Of a stretch of DNA of 64,000 nt, positions 53,686 through 63,863 are shown one piece after another. A model generated the notes under the pieces. The model was not told where the DNA came from and searched no databases. It saw nothing but the letters and a program-made list of their open reading frames with translations. The first letter of the stretch is position 1. Each line of letters begins with the position of its first letter. The stretch is taken from contig NZ_CP018812.1 of assembly GCF_001922345.1 (NCBI RefSeq), forward strand, positions 2,480,001 through 2,544,000, in the 5' to 3' direction. Source of the DNA: Paraburkholderia sp. SOS3 (GTDB taxonomy: Bacteria; Pseudomonadota; Gammaproteobacteria; Burkholderiales; Burkholderiaceae). Both the position numbers and the translations under genes were made by a program.

Positions 53686-55356
53686 CTATTCGGGCTGCGC
53701 CGCCGCCCCGTCTGCGGATGCCTGCGCAGCCGCCACGCCTGCTGCTGCGCCTGCCGCTGCCGTCGCACCTTCCGGCGCACCGTCGTCCGGATACACGACA
53801 CGCACCGCCGGCACGAACCACGCGAGGCACAGCCCGATGAGCGCGGCTGCCGCCGCGAGCGCAAGACCCAGATGAATCGAGTCGATCAGCGCGAGGCGGG
53901 CCGCCTGCATCATCGGCCCGCCGACGTGCCCCGCCATGATCAGATGCTCGATCAGCGCGGCCTGCTGGGAATGGTCGACGCGCAAATCGGGGCTCGCGAA
54001 CGACTGCAGCCACTGCGTCGCCTGATACGAATCGAGCGAACGATGCACGCCGCGCACATAGAGATGGCTCAACAGCGCGCCCGTCATCGCGGTGCCGAGC
54101 ATGCCGCCGAAAATCCGCAGCGACTGCAGCAGTGCTGTCACCGCGCCGATGTGGTCGCGCGCCACGAGCTGTTGCGAGCAGATCGTCAGATTCGTCGCGA
54201 CGAGCCCAAGGCCGAGGCCGCTCAGCGCCATGCACAGCATCCACACGTAATGCGGCTGATGGCCCGTAATCGCGACGAGCGCGAGACACGACGCCGCAAA
54301 CAGCGCAAAGCCGATATACATGAGTGCGTTCGCGCGCGGAATGCGCGTGACGAGCCGGTTATTCAGCACGCTGCCGACCGACGTGCCGAGCAGCAGCGGC
54401 GTGATCAGCATGCCCGATTCGTGCGGCGACATGCCAAAGCCGCCCTGAAATAGCAGCGGCACATAAAACACCATCGAAAACAGCGCGAAGCCCCCGAGCG
54501 TGGACATCGCAAACAGCGCGGCAAGCCGCCGGTCGAGCAGCATATCGATGGGCACCACCGGGTAACCCATGCGCCTTTCCCAGAACCATAGCGTGCTGCC
54601 GCATGCAACGGTCACGAGCATCAGCACGATCGTCATCGTGCTCACGCCTTCCTTCGGCAGCAGTTCGATCAGCAATTGCAACGCGCCGAACGTCGCCGCG
54701 ACGACGAACGCGCCGAGCCAGTCGAGCTGAACCGGACCCGCCTTGCGCAGGTGCCGCAGCGGCGGTACGAAGCGCAGCACGAACAGCAGCGACGCGACGC
54801 CGACCGGAACGTTGACAAAAAACACGAAGCGCCAGCTCGCCGACTGCGTAAGCATGCCGCCAAGCGACGGCCCAACGACATTCGCAAGCCCGAACGCCGA
54901 CGTGACGAACACGAGCCAGCGCAGCCGCAGTTTGGGATCCGGAAACAGATCGGCGACCGTCGCGAACACCGTGCCGATCAGAATGCCGCCGCCGATGCCT
55001 TGCAGGCCGCGCGCGATGACGAGAAACAGCATGTTCGAGGCAATGCCGCACAGCACCGAGGCGCCGGTAAACAGCGAGATTGCGGCGATCAGAAACGGTT
55101 TGCGGCCGAACAGGTCGCCGAGGCGCCCGAAAATCGGAATCGTGATGACCGATGCGAGCATGTAGGACGTCGCGACCCATGCGTATAGATCGAACCCCTT
55201 GAGGTCCGCGACGATGCGCGGCAACGCGGTGCCGACGATCGTCTGATCGAGTGCGACGAGCATCGCGACGAACGCGATCCCGAGCATGGCTAGCAGCGAT
55301 TCGCGAAACGGCAGCAACTGCCTGCCCGGCTCATAGGCGGCGATAGCGGGAATCAT
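53686..55356 (-). CDS. DHA2-type (EmrB/QacA) MFS exporter
   Basis: A 556-residue 14-helix drug/H+ antiporter. Helix 1 contains FVAMLVALDQTIVGTALPRIV, the family's D1-like motif, and motif A reads GRLGDLFGRK. The C-terminal 30 residues are Ala-rich. The frame is open to 55524, but I prefer ATG 55356; no ribosome site is clear. No membrane-fusion partner is beside it. Substrates cannot be predicted. Confidence 0.85.
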   Translation of the reverse strand: MIPAIAAYEPGRQLLPFRESLLAMLGIAFVAMLVALDQTIVGTALPRIVADLKGFDLYAWVATSYMLASVITIPIFGRLGDLFGRKPFLIAAISLFTGASVLCGIASNMLFLVIARGLQGIGGGILIGTVFATVADLFPDPKLRLRWLVFVTSAFGLANVVGPSLGGMLTQSASWRFVFFVNVPVGVASLLFVLRFVPPLRHLRKAGPVQLDWLGAFVVAATFGALQLLIELLPKEGVSTMTIVLMLVTVACGSTLWFWERRMGYPVVPIDMLLDRRLAALFAMSTLGGFALFSMVFYVPLLFQGGFGMSPHESGMLITPLLLGTSVGSVLNNRLVTRIPRANALMYIGFALFAASCLALVAITGHQPHYVWMLCMALSGLGLGLVATNLTICSQQLVARDHIGAVTALLQSLRIFGGMLGTAMTGALLSHLYVRGVHRSLDSYQATQWLQSFASPDLRVDHSQQAALIEHLIMAGHVGGPMMQAARLALIDSIHLGLALAAAAALIGLCLAWFVPAVRVVYPDDGAPEGATAAAGAAAGVAAAQASADGAAAQPE

Positions 55357-55613
55357 GATGGCGTCGGCGAGAGTGAAGAACGCAAGCGGCACAAGAGCGG
55401 CGCACTGCGCGAGCGCTGTGCAGACTGTGGCACTGCCGCTACGAATCGGCAAGTCACAGTCCGTAAGTCGCTGAAAGCGCAAGAAAATGACAGACGGAGC
55501 GTGGCGCGCACCAGTTTGCGCCACAGCCTGGGTCGCGCCAGGCCGTTCGCTACGTCTGCACCGCTTGCATCACTAACATCGCCTTCGCGTCGTTTATTCC
55601 CGCGAACCGAAGA

Positions 55614-55634
55614 AGGGCCCGATGCATCGGCCCT
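55614..55634 (-). terminator. Possible terminator of the chemoreceptor gene
   Basis: AGGGCC (55614-55619) pairs with GGCCCT (55629-55634), with a 9-base loop containing CGATGCATC. On the minus strand a TCTTC stretch follows. It is 23 bases after the chemoreceptor stop. Confidence 0.4.
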
Positions 55635-55656
55635 CAGCCGGGGATCGAGCCGACGC

Positions 55657-57318
55657 TCAAAGCGCGGCGGCGTACTCCACTGCGGCCGCGATCGCGCCTT
55701 GCGCCGCCGTGCCGGCCGCGCGGCCACTCGCGTGTCGATGTTGCGTATGCCGCACCTCGTCTTCATGCAGATGAAATGCGCGCAGCGCGTTCTGCAGAAT
55801 CACCGCCTGCTCGGTCAGCGACTGCGCGGCGGCCGCCGCTTCTTCGACGAGCGCGGCGTTCTCCTGCGTCAGCGTGTCCATATGCGTGACCGCGAGGTTC
55901 ACCTGCTCGATGCCCGAGCTCTGCTCGGACGCCGCCGCGGCGATTTCCTGAATCAGCGTCGTGACCTGCGCGATCGCATCGCGCGCGCCGTCGATCGTGC
56001 CGCCCGCCTGCTCGACGAGCTGCGCGCCGCTGCCGACCTTGCCGACCGCATTGCCGATCAGTTCGCGCACTTCCTTCGCGGCCGCGGCGCTGCGATGCGC
56101 AAGCGAGCGCACTTCCGCCGCGACCACGGCGAAACCGCGCCCTTCTTCGCCGGCGCGTGCCGCTTCGACCGCGGCATTCAGCGCGAGGATATTGGTCTGG
56201 AACGCGATGCCTTCGATGACCGCGATGATCTCCACCATGCGCTGCGACGCGGCCGAAATATCGCGCATCGTCGCGACCGCGTCGGCGACCATGTTGCCGC
56301 CGTCGCCGGCGATCTGCGCGGCCTTCACCGCGAGCTGGCTCGCCGTCTTCGCGTGTTCGGCCGTTTGCCGGACCATCGACGTCACCTCTTCCATGCTGGC
56401 GGCCGTTTCCTCGAGCGACGCCGCCTGGTTTTCGGTGCGCACCGACAGGTCCGCGCTGCCGGTCGCGATTTCGCGCGCGCCGGTCGCGACGCTGTCGGCG
56501 GCCGCGCCGATCTGCCGCACGGTGCCGGTCAGCGCATCGCGCATGCGCTGCATCACGTTCAGCAGGCTGCTGTCGTAGCCGGTTCGGTTCGCGCGCATTT
56601 CGATCGTCACCGTCAGATCGCCCTCGGCGATCGCGCCGGCCACTTGCGCCGCATAACGCGGATCGCCGCCGATCGTGCGCAGAATGCTGCGGTTGATCAT
56701 CCAGACGAGCGACGCGAGGACAAGCGCAAGCACGACGAACACGGCGCCAAGTACATAGAGCGTCTCCATGAAGGCCGCGTCGATATCGTCGACGTAGGCG
56801 CCCGTCGAGATGATCCAGTCCCACGGCGCGTAACGCACGACATAACCGATCTTGTCGACCGCTTCGGTCGAATGCGGATGCGGAAACACATAATCGACGA
56901 AGCCGCCGTTCGGCGACTGTGCGACCTGCGCGAAGCTCACATAGTGATGGCGGCCGTCCGCGTCCGCGATGCCCGCCAGCAGTTTGCCGTTCGTCGCGGG
57001 CTTCATCGGATGCATGACCATGCGCGGCGTCGAGTCGATCACGAGCAGATAGCCGTCCTCGCCGTATCGGATGTCGCGTAGCCGCGCGAGCGCCTCCTTG
57101 CGCGCCTGGGCTTCCGGGATCGCACCGCTTTTCGCGAGCGCCGCGTATTCCTCGACGATTGACAGACCGACATGCGCGACATTGATCAGATCATTCTTGC
57201 GTTCGTCGATACGCGTCTGCCGCGAAAGCCATGCTGCCGACACGGACACCAGCAGCAGCGCCACGAGGCTCACGACGAGCGGCAACCACAGCTTTTGCGC
57301 GAAACCGAGCTTATGCAT
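55657..57318 (-). CDS. Methyl-accepting chemotaxis protein with single Cache domain
   Basis: A 553-residue chemoreceptor. Helix 1 (12-32) leads to a periplasmic sCache_2 domain (about 35-185; [34 protein letters not shown]), then helix 2 (187-210), HAMP, and a cytoplasmic signalling hairpin whose tip is in [20 protein letters not shown]. No CheB/CheR pentapeptide is seen at the C-terminus. sCache_2 receptors often bind small organic acids, but the ligand is unknown. GGAG lies nine bases before the ATG. Confidence 0.93.
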   Translation of the reverse strand: MHKLGFAQKLWLPLVVSLVALLLVSVSAAWLSRQTRIDERKNDLINVAHVGLSIVEEYAALAKSGAIPEAQARKEALARLRDIRYGEDGYLLVIDSTPRMVMHPMKPATNGKLLAGIADADGRHHYVSFAQVAQSPNGGFVDYVFPHPHSTEAVDKIGYVVRYAPWDWIISTGAYVDDIDAAFMETLYVLGAVFVVLALVLASLVWMINRSILRTIGGDPRYAAQVAGAIAEGDLTVTIEMRANRTGYDSSLLNVMQRMRDALTGTVRQIGAAADSVATGAREIATGSADLSVRTENQAASLEETAASMEEVTSMVRQTAEHAKTASQLAVKAAQIAGDGGNMVADAVATMRDISAASQRMVEIIAVIEGIAFQTNILALNAAVEAARAGEEGRGFAVVAAEVRSLAHRSAAAAKEVRELIGNAVGKVGSGAQLVEQAGGTIDGARDAIAQVTTLIQEIAAAASEQSSGIEQVNLAVTHMDTLTQENAALVEEAAAAAQSLTEQAVILQNALRAFHLHEDEVRHTQHRHASGRAAGTAAQGAIAAAVEYAAAL

Positions 57319-57598
57319 CTCCTGTGTCTCCGTCTTTATGGTGTGGGTCGAGCCGCAATTTCAACAAGGCGCCTCGTTCCGGCCGCATGCCTCTGGTGTT
57401 CAGTCGCAAGGTCGCAGCAGAAAGGCAATACGTCGGCATCCACGCGACGACGAACTATGCCCATTCCATATAACGACAGGAACGGGCTGCAGATTTGTAG
57501 AGGGAAACCCTTGCCTCGCGATGAATCTTTTCGGCAAGGGCTGAAGAAAGCGAGGCGCGCGCGGCAAGCGCGGCGCCTGCGGCTTTCAGGACGCGCAA

Positions 57599-59179
57599 TC
57601 AGCCGCGCGGGCGATCGCGATCGACGACTACGATATGCTGCGCGCCCGAGGCCGGCGCGGCATGCACATCAGATGCGACGCGGCTATCGGCCACGCGCGT
57701 GGCGCCATTGGCCGCTGTCCCTTCGGCCTGCGCGAGCACTTCGCCGGCCGTCGCATCGATCGCATCGGTGAACGGCTTCGGATCGATACCGATCGCGAGC
57801 ACGAGCACCGCGAGCGCGCCCAGCAGCACGAACTCCCGCTTGCCGACATCGGCGAGCTTCGCGACCTGCGCATTGGCGAGCGCGCCGAAGATCACGCGCT
57901 TGACCATCCACAGCGTGTACGCCGCACTGAGGATCAGCGTCAGTGCGGCGATCGCGCCGATCCAGAAGTTGAACTGGATCGTGCCCATCAGCACCATGAA
58001 CTCGCCGACGAAACCGGACGTGCCCGGCAAGCCCACGTTGGCCATCGAAAACAGCATCACGAAGACGGCGAAGCGCGGCATGGTGTTGACCACGCCGCCA
58101 TACGCATCGATCGAGCCGCTTTGCGTGCGATCGTAGAGCATGCCCGAGCACAGCAGCATCGCGCCGGATACGATGCCGTACGACAGCATCTGCACGACCG
58201 CGCCTTCCATCGAAATGCGCGTGAACACGAACAGGCCCAGCGTGACGAGGCCCATATGCGCGATCGCCGAATACGCGAGCAGCTTGCGGATGTCCGTTTG
58301 CACGAGCGCGACGAGGCTCGCGTAGATCACCGCGACGAGCGACAGCGTAATGACAGCCGGTGCGAAGAAGTGGCTCGCTTGCGGCACGATCGGCAACGCG
58401 AAGCGCAACAGACCATAGCCGCCGATCTTCAGCATGCCGAGCAGCACGGCCGCCGCGGTCGGCCCTTCGAGGTGCACGTCGGGCAGCCACGTATGCACGG
58501 GCCACATCGGCACCTTCACCGAAAACGCGGCAAAGAAGCACAGGAAGATCAGCACCTGCGGCATGAAGTCGATTTGCAGCGAACGCCACTGCGCGAGGTC
58601 GAAGCTATGCGACTGCGAGTACAGGTACAGCATCGCCGCGAGCATCGCGAGCGAGCCCGTCAGCGAGAAAAGGAAAAAGCGCAGCGCGGCATGCGCGCGA
58701 TTCGACTGACCCCAGGTGCCGATCAGCAGATACAGCGGGATCAGCGTCGCTTCGAAGAACACGAAGAACAGCATGCCGTCCTGCGCCGTGAACACGCCTT
58801 GCATGAAGCCCGACAACAGCAGGAATGCACCGAAGTACTGTGCGACGCGCTTCGTGATCGACTGCCACGATGCGATCACGACGATGACGGTCGTGATCGC
58901 CGTCAGCACGGTAAACCACAGCGAAATGCCATCGACGCCGAGATGCCACGCCACGCCGAACGACGGCAGCCACGGCTTGTTCTCGACGAACTGCATCGCG
59001 ACGACGTTGTTGCGAAAGCCTTGCACCAGCGGCACGGCCGGCAGGAGAGCGGCGATCGCGCCGACCAGCGCGAGCCAGCGGGTGCGGTTGAGCGCGCGAT
59101 CCGAACCCGCGCACAGCACGACTAGGCCAGCCACGATCGGAATCCAGATCAGCAGGCTGAGTAACGGAGGGAATTGCAT
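57599..59179 (-). CDS. Stand-alone NADH dehydrogenase subunit M paralogue (NuoM-like)
   Basis: A 526-residue antiporter-like membrane subunit with about 14 helices. Key features of NuoM are present: the Glu in FFVFFEATLIPLYL, the Lys in FSVKVPMWPVHTWLPD and the Lys in GMLKIGGYG. It differs from textbook NuoM in HTWLPDVHLEGPT (usually DAHVEAPT) and in a 50-residue Ala/Asp/Val-rich tail. No other nuo, mnh or hydrogenase genes are near, so it is an orphan copy. The ATG at 59179 has no good ribosome site; an ATG at 59203 is also possible. Confidence 0.88.
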   Translation of the reverse strand: MQFPPLLSLLIWIPIVAGLVVLCAGSDRALNRTRWLALVGAIAALLPAVPLVQGFRNNVVAMQFVENKPWLPSFGVAWHLGVDGISLWFTVLTAITTVIVVIASWQSITKRVAQYFGAFLLLSGFMQGVFTAQDGMLFFVFFEATLIPLYLLIGTWGQSNRAHAALRFFLFSLTGSLAMLAAMLYLYSQSHSFDLAQWRSLQIDFMPQVLIFLCFFAAFSVKVPMWPVHTWLPDVHLEGPTAAAVLLGMLKIGGYGLLRFALPIVPQASHFFAPAVITLSLVAVIYASLVALVQTDIRKLLAYSAIAHMGLVTLGLFVFTRISMEGAVVQMLSYGIVSGAMLLCSGMLYDRTQSGSIDAYGGVVNTMPRFAVFVMLFSMANVGLPGTSGFVGEFMVLMGTIQFNFWIGAIAALTLILSAAYTLWMVKRVIFGALANAQVAKLADVGKREFVLLGALAVLVLAIGIDPKPFTDAIDATAGEVLAQAEGTAANGATRVADSRVASDVHAAPASGAQHIVVVDRDRPRG

Positions 59180-59632
59180 GAGATTGACTGGAACTCTAAG
59201 CATAGCGACAGCCCGGCTGTCGCAACCGAAAGGGAATCGATTACAAACTGATTGCGGAAATAAAACAGAAAGGAGGACATCAGACGGGCGCGGTTGAAAC
59301 CAACCCGTCAGGGTTAACGAGCATAACCGTTTAGACAATGTTTTGCAGCGCACCAAAAAATAGTGGTGAGCGCAACGAGTCATTGCTGCTGTGAGGGTTG
59401 CCAGACCGACTGCTGTTGTGCTTCGCACAACACACAAAGCTTGGCGGGATTTGCCGTGGGCCGCGGTGCGCTTTTTGCGGGCAATAACGGGACCTTTTGC
59501 CACGACGTTCTGTCGCCGAATTACCACGCGTTCAACGCGTCCGTAGCGAAAAAAGTCACACGAAAACGGGAAATCCCTGGCATGGGACGCAGGGGCTTCG
59601 CGTTAGGCTCTAGCAAGGGAGGAGACAACCCG
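59180..59632. other. Divergent intergenic region
   Basis: These 453 bases lie between the NuoM-like gene and a small exported-protein gene. An 8-bp hairpin with a UUC loop occurs at 59414-59432. An open frame covers much of it on the plus strand, but its Cys-rich start is not protein-like. Nothing else was recognised. Confidence 0.45.
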
Positions 59633-59881
59633 ATGAGACGAGCTTTCAATATCGCAGTCGTCGTGCTGGTCGGCTTTCTGATTGCCGACCGAACCGCGAT
59701 GCACGTGCAGGCACATGAGCAGGCATCGATCAGCTGCGCCGCGGGAGCGGACCTCGTGCGGCTCGATGCACTGAACAAGGGCTTTTCGGATGCCGGTGCG
59801 ACGAATCAGGGCGACGCGTTCAGGTCGAGCTGCTTCGTGACCGGCCGCGCGCAGATCGGCGATCTGATCGCGCGGGATTGA
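59633..59881 (+). CDS. Small exported protein of unknown function
   Basis: An 82-residue protein with a signal peptide or signal anchor (NIAVVVLVGFLIADRTAM) and two cysteines (positions 35 and 67) that may pair in the periplasm. GGAGGAG precedes the ATG, strongly supporting this start. No family recognised. It lies ahead of the LD-carboxypeptidase gene by 169 bases on the same strand. Confidence 0.65.
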   Translation: MRRAFNIAVVVLVGFLIADRTAMHVQAHEQASISCAAGADLVRLDALNKGFSDAGATNQGDAFRSSCFVTGRAQIGDLIARD

Positions 59882-60050
59882 CGAGCCGCACGACTCCATT
59901 GCTTCAAAGTCGCTTCAAAGCTGTTATTGCGCATCGCCGCTTGCGCGCGATGCGCGAGTCCCTGTCCGCCTTCCCCGATCTGCACAATAATGAACGGCAA
60001 TCGAATCGCCGATCTTCGATCGGCATGACGAACGGCCAGGGGACACGCTT

Positions 60051-60995
60051 ATGCATCTGAAAGGACGAACCGTCGGCGTCATCGCGCCGGCCGGCGTACC
60101 GGATATGAACAACGTTGCACACGGCATCGCGTTGCTCGAGAGCTGGGGGCTCGAAGTGCGCGTCGGCACGCATGTGACGAAGCGCTTTCGCACCTTCGCC
60201 GGCACGCATGAAGAGCGCCGTGCGGACCTCGCATGGGCTTTGACAGACCCGTCGATCGATATCGTCTGGGTTGCGCGCGGCGGCTATGGCTGCGTGCACT
60301 GCCTGCCCGCGATTCCGCCGGTACTGCCGCGTGAAAAGACGGTGATCGGCTTTTCCGATGCGACTTCCCTGTTCTGCGCGATGAACGGCATGCCGAACGC
60401 ACGGCTCATACACGGACCGTCGCTCGGCAGCCTCGCCTCCCATGTCGACGACGCCTCGCGGCAAAGCGTGCTGACCGCGCTCACGAACGACGTTGCGGGC
60501 GGTGCGCCTGCCATTTCGCTCATGCATCTGCACGGACCGCACACGCCCGTGCGCGGCCATCTGCACGGCGGCAACATCACGACGCTCGCGAGCGTCGCGG
60601 GCACGCGCTGGCAAGCCGACTGCCACGACGCGATCGTGCTGCTCGAAGACATCACCGAACTCGGTTACCGGCTCGACCGCAGCATCACGCTGCTCAAGGA
60701 AAGCGCGACCTTCGACGGTGCGCGCGCTTTCGTGTTCGGCGAGTTCGTGCGTTGCCCGCTGCCCGAAGGAGCCGACTATACGCTGCACGACATCTTCGTC
60801 GATCTGCTTGCGCCTTATGGCGTGCCGATCTTTGCCGGCATGCCGTTCGGACATGCCGCGCAGAATGTCGCGTGGACGTATGGGGCGCCCGCGCGCATCG
60901 TCGAAAATCAGCTTCTGCTCGACGCGTCGCGCGATGCCGATGCCGACGCCGATCCCGTCGTTGCGTCGTCACTGCTGTCGAACTTGTCCAGGTAG
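60051..60995 (+). CDS. ldcA: LD-carboxypeptidase (muramoyltetrapeptide carboxypeptidase)
   Basis: A 314-residue S66-family serine peptidase of the murein recycling pathway, which removes the terminal D-Ala from muramoyl-tetrapeptide in the cytoplasm. The catalytic triad is visible: Ser102 (GFSDAT), Glu199 (LLEDITE) and His268 (PFGHA). The start has AGGGGA upstream and begins LKGRTVGVIAPAG, a typical family start. No signal peptide, as expected. Confidence 0.92.
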   Translation: MHLKGRTVGVIAPAGVPDMNNVAHGIALLESWGLEVRVGTHVTKRFRTFAGTHEERRADLAWALTDPSIDIVWVARGGYGCVHCLPAIPPVLPREKTVIGFSDATSLFCAMNGMPNARLIHGPSLGSLASHVDDASRQSVLTALTNDVAGGAPAISLMHLHGPHTPVRGHLHGGNITTLASVAGTRWQADCHDAIVLLEDITELGYRLDRSITLLKESATFDGARAFVFGEFVRCPLPEGADYTLHDIFVDLLAPYGVPIFAGMPFGHAAQNVAWTYGAPARIVENQLLLDASRDADADADPVVASSLLSNLSR

Positions 60996-61333
60996 ACACG
61001 CGGACCTTGCGTCGGCTTTACAGCGCGCGCATTAACGGTGCGCGCTGCAGCCCGTGTCGCGCACCAGCGCAGGGCTCACGCACCGCGCGCAACCACCATT
61101 CCTCTGCCCACGCCTCGTGCGGGCGCATCGAGCACTGAGCCGACGCGCGGATTTCTGCGCCCGCCATTCATCCGTCAACCCGCATCCGGCCTGTCCGGGC
61201 GCACTGTCGCGGCTCGCGGCAATGCCTTTGGCATGGTTCTCGCTCATGTCGGCGGTCCTGGTGCAGGACTCGATAACAGAACACGAAATAACGCACCGCC
61301 TGTCCCACGCAATCTCGCAACGGAGAATCACCG
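60996..61333. other. Intergenic region, nothing recognised
   Basis: These 338 bases lie between the LD-carboxypeptidase and OFA transporter genes, both on the plus strand. It is GC-rich with no protein-like frame, clear promoter or terminator; it probably holds the transporter's promoter. Confidence 0.45.
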
Positions 61334-62611
61334 ATGAACACCCCTGTACAGTCGCTCGATCACGCCGCATCCTCGGGCGCGCGTTCCGCGACTTCCATGC
61401 GCTGGCTGCAGCTCGCGCTCGGCCTCGTCTGCATGATGTCGATCTCGAGCCCGCAATACGTGTGGACGCTGATGACGAAACCGCTGATGGCGAAGCTCGG
61501 CATCTCGCTGCCCGAAGTGCAGGTCACGTTTTCGATTCTCGTCTTTCTGCAGGCTTTCTTTTCGCCGTTCCAGGGCGCACTGATCGATCGCTTCGGGCCG
61601 CGTAAGCTGATCTCGATCGGCACGCTGCTCGCGGGCGTCAGCTGGATGCTCGCATCGCATGCGTCGAGCACGACGGCGCTGTACCTCACCTATGGCGGCC
61701 TTGGCGGTCTCGGCACCGGCATCGTGTATGTCGGCGTCGTCGGCCTCATGGTGCGCTGGTTTCCGGATCGCCGCGGCATGGCCGCCGGCGCGGTCGCGGC
61801 CGGCTACGGCATGGGCGCGATCGTCACGACGTTTCCGATTTCCGCCTCGCTGGCTGCGCACGGCATCGAGTCGACGTTGTGGCTGTACGGCATGATCTTC
61901 GCCGTCGTCGGCTTCGTCGCATCGCAAGGATTGCGTGTGCCGCCGCAAGCGGACGCGAACACGGCGGCTGCGGCTCACTCGTCCACGCGTGAATACCGTC
62001 CGTCCGAAATGTTGAAGACGCCGATCTTCTGGCTCATGTTCGCGATGATGACGATGATGTCGACCTCGGGCCTCATGGTCACCTCGCAGATGGCGAGCTT
62101 CGCGGCCGATTTCGGCGTCAGCAAAGTGCTCGTGTTCGGGCTCGCCGCCCTGCCGCTCGCGCTGACCATTGACCGTTTCACGAACGGCCTGACCCGACCG
62201 CTGTTCGGCTGGGTCTCCGACAAACTCGGCCGCGAAAATACGATGGGCTTCGCGTTCGCGCTCGAAGGCATCGCCATGACGCTGTGGCTGCTCACCCGTG
62301 ACGACGCCGTGCTGTTCGTGCTGCTGTCGGGCGTCGTGTTCTTCGGCTGGGGCGAGATCTTCTCGCTGTTCCCGTCGACGCTGACCGACACCTTCGGCAC
62401 GCGCTTCGCCACGGCGAATTATGGCTGGCTCTACATCTCATTCGGCGTCGGCTCGATCTTCGGCGGACCGCTTGCCGCGCTGCTGCATCAGCATACGGGC
62501 AGCTGGGTGCCGGTGTTTGCCTGCGCAATCACGCTCGATATCGTGACCGCCGTGCTTGCGCTCTTCGTGCTGAAGCCGGCGCGCGCGAAGTTCGTTCGCG
62601 CGCAGCCGTAA
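61334..62611 (+). CDS. OFA-family MFS transporter (oxalate/formate antiporter-like)
   Basis: A 425-residue 12-helix major facilitator of the oxalate/formate antiporter family. Helix 1 reads LALGLVCMMSISSPQYVWTL, and motif A is in LIDRFGPRKLISIG. GGAG precedes the ATG. OFA members exchange small mono- or dicarboxylates; the substrate here cannot be told. No oxalate or formate catabolic genes adjoin it. Confidence 0.88.
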   Translation: MNTPVQSLDHAASSGARSATSMRWLQLALGLVCMMSISSPQYVWTLMTKPLMAKLGISLPEVQVTFSILVFLQAFFSPFQGALIDRFGPRKLISIGTLLAGVSWMLASHASSTTALYLTYGGLGGLGTGIVYVGVVGLMVRWFPDRRGMAAGAVAAGYGMGAIVTTFPISASLAAHGIESTLWLYGMIFAVVGFVASQGLRVPPQADANTAAAAHSSTREYRPSEMLKTPIFWLMFAMMTMMSTSGLMVTSQMASFAADFGVSKVLVFGLAALPLALTIDRFTNGLTRPLFGWVSDKLGRENTMGFAFALEGIAMTLWLLTRDDAVLFVLLSGVVFFGWGEIFSLFPSTLTDTFGTRFATANYGWLYISFGVGSIFGGPLAALLHQHTGSWVPVFACAITLDIVTAVLALFVLKPARAKFVRAQP

Positions 62612-62619
62612 CATCCGCA

Positions 62620-62952
62620 TCAGTAGGAACCAAACGTGTTTTCCCACACGCTTGTCGACTTCGGCACCTTCACGTTTTCGCCGAGACAGTCGGCACGATA
62701 CTTGACTGCGAGCCGCGCTTGCGCGGCCTCGATGTCCGACGGGTAGTAGTCGTCGCCACCCGCTGAGGGATCGTAGCCGACCGATTCCAGCTCGCTGAGT
62801 TCCTGCATGAGCTGCGCATGCGTGACGGCACCCGAGAGCGGCTTGAAAGGATAGTCGTTGCATTCGCCTGGCGTCAGCTTGCTTGCCGACGCAGCGCCGC
62901 TTGCGAGCAACACGCAAAGCGTCGCTGCCGTTTTGATCCAGAAAGGTTTCAT
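62620..62952 (-). CDS. DUF4148 family exported protein
   Basis: A 110-residue exported protein with a signal peptide (IKTAATLCVLLASGAASA) and the DUF4148 pattern LTPGECNDYPFKPL, THAQLMQELSELESVGYDP and YPSDIEAAQARL. Two cysteines (32 and 89) are in the usual places. AAGGAG precedes the ATG. The family is abundant in Burkholderia with unknown function. Confidence 0.88.
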   Translation of the reverse strand: MKPFWIKTAATLCVLLASGAASASKLTPGECNDYPFKPLSGAVTHAQLMQELSELESVGYDPSAGGDDYYPSDIEAAQARLAVKYRADCLGENVKVPKSTSVWENTFGSY

Positions 62953-63183
62953 GTCGTCCGCTCCTTGCGCGATGTTGTGACAGTCCAAGGATGGTCCGCG
63001 CGACGTATCGAACCGCAAAACAACAGATGAACGTTCTGTTAGGATCGCGCGATCGGCTCACGCCGCCGGCATCCCGCCGGCTGGTTCCATGAAACAAGTT
63101 TCATCATTTCACTGTCCGACTTCTACTCGCCGGGCGCGGCTTCACGCGCATACTTCTGCCGTTCAGCAGCGGCAGGAGCCTAT

Positions 63184-63558
63184 ATGCACCACCCCATGCA
63201 AGTGGAACTCGTCAGCGACTACAGCGGACAGGCGCTGCGCGTGACGATCGACCGCAGCGTGTCGATACTCGACGCGCCCGATCTCGATGCACTGATCGAA
63301 CATCTCGCGGTCCTACGCGCGAAGATGCAGCCTGCGATCCCGCCACAGATATCCCGCCAGCATCGCTATGTGGTCGAAATCGATCCATGCTGGTACACCG
63401 AGAAAAACCCCGTATTCGAAGGCGCCGTGCTGTTCTTCCGGCACACGGGTTTCAACTGGACCGGTTTCGCCGTGCCGAAGGAAAGCCTCGTCAAACTGAT
63501 CGACGCGCTGACCGAGCATGCGGACGCGTCTCACGAAACGTACAGCATGCCGAACTGA
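63184..63558 (+). CDS. Hypothetical small soluble protein
   Basis: A 124-residue protein with an alternating strand/helix pattern (QVELVSDYSGQALRVTI, LDALIEHLAVLRAKM, FNWTGFAVPKESLVKLIDAL) and no membrane or signal segments. AGGAG precedes the ATG. No family recognised; Burkholderia genomes have similar short hypothetical proteins. Confidence 0.7.
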   Translation: MHHPMQVELVSDYSGQALRVTIDRSVSILDAPDLDALIEHLAVLRAKMQPAIPPQISRQHRYVVEIDPCWYTEKNPVFEGAVLFFRHTGFNWTGFAVPKESLVKLIDALTEHADASHETYSMPN

Positions 63559-63863
63559 CTTCCCTTTCTCTTCGCCATTTCACTTTCGCGTGACGCATGC
63601 GGGCACGGCATGACGCCGTCGCTCGCATACCGGCGCTGCCTGCTGCGGCTTTTCTCCGCCTCCTCCTGCTTTTCATCGCGCGCATCAAGATAGTTGCACG
63701 CGCAACTTCCCTATTTTTTACGCACCTGATCGATGTGCGAAACCGCATTCACGACGAGACGACAAGCAATCCGAAATATAAAGAATCGTTCACGTTGACG
63801 GCGATCCGCTGTTAGTTCGACTGGACGATCATTCGCAACGTCCAACGTAGAGGGCTCGTCGAA
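63559..63863. other. Upstream region of the LysR gene
   Basis: About 305 bases, AT-rich toward 63700. It contains an inverted repeat (AGTTGC at 63692-63697, GCAACT at 63702-63707) followed by a T-rich run, which could be a weak terminator of the hypothetical gene or an operator for the LysR regulator. Confidence 0.4.

Noticed and set aside
57508..57540. Inverted repeat CCCTTGCC/GGCAAGGG as terminator of the NuoM-like gene
   Set aside because: The loop is 17 bases and no T run follows on the minus strand; kept only as a note.
59363..59632. Cys-rich N-terminal extension of the small exported protein
   Set aside because: The strong GGAGGAG site is at the internal ATG 59633, directly before a signal peptide.
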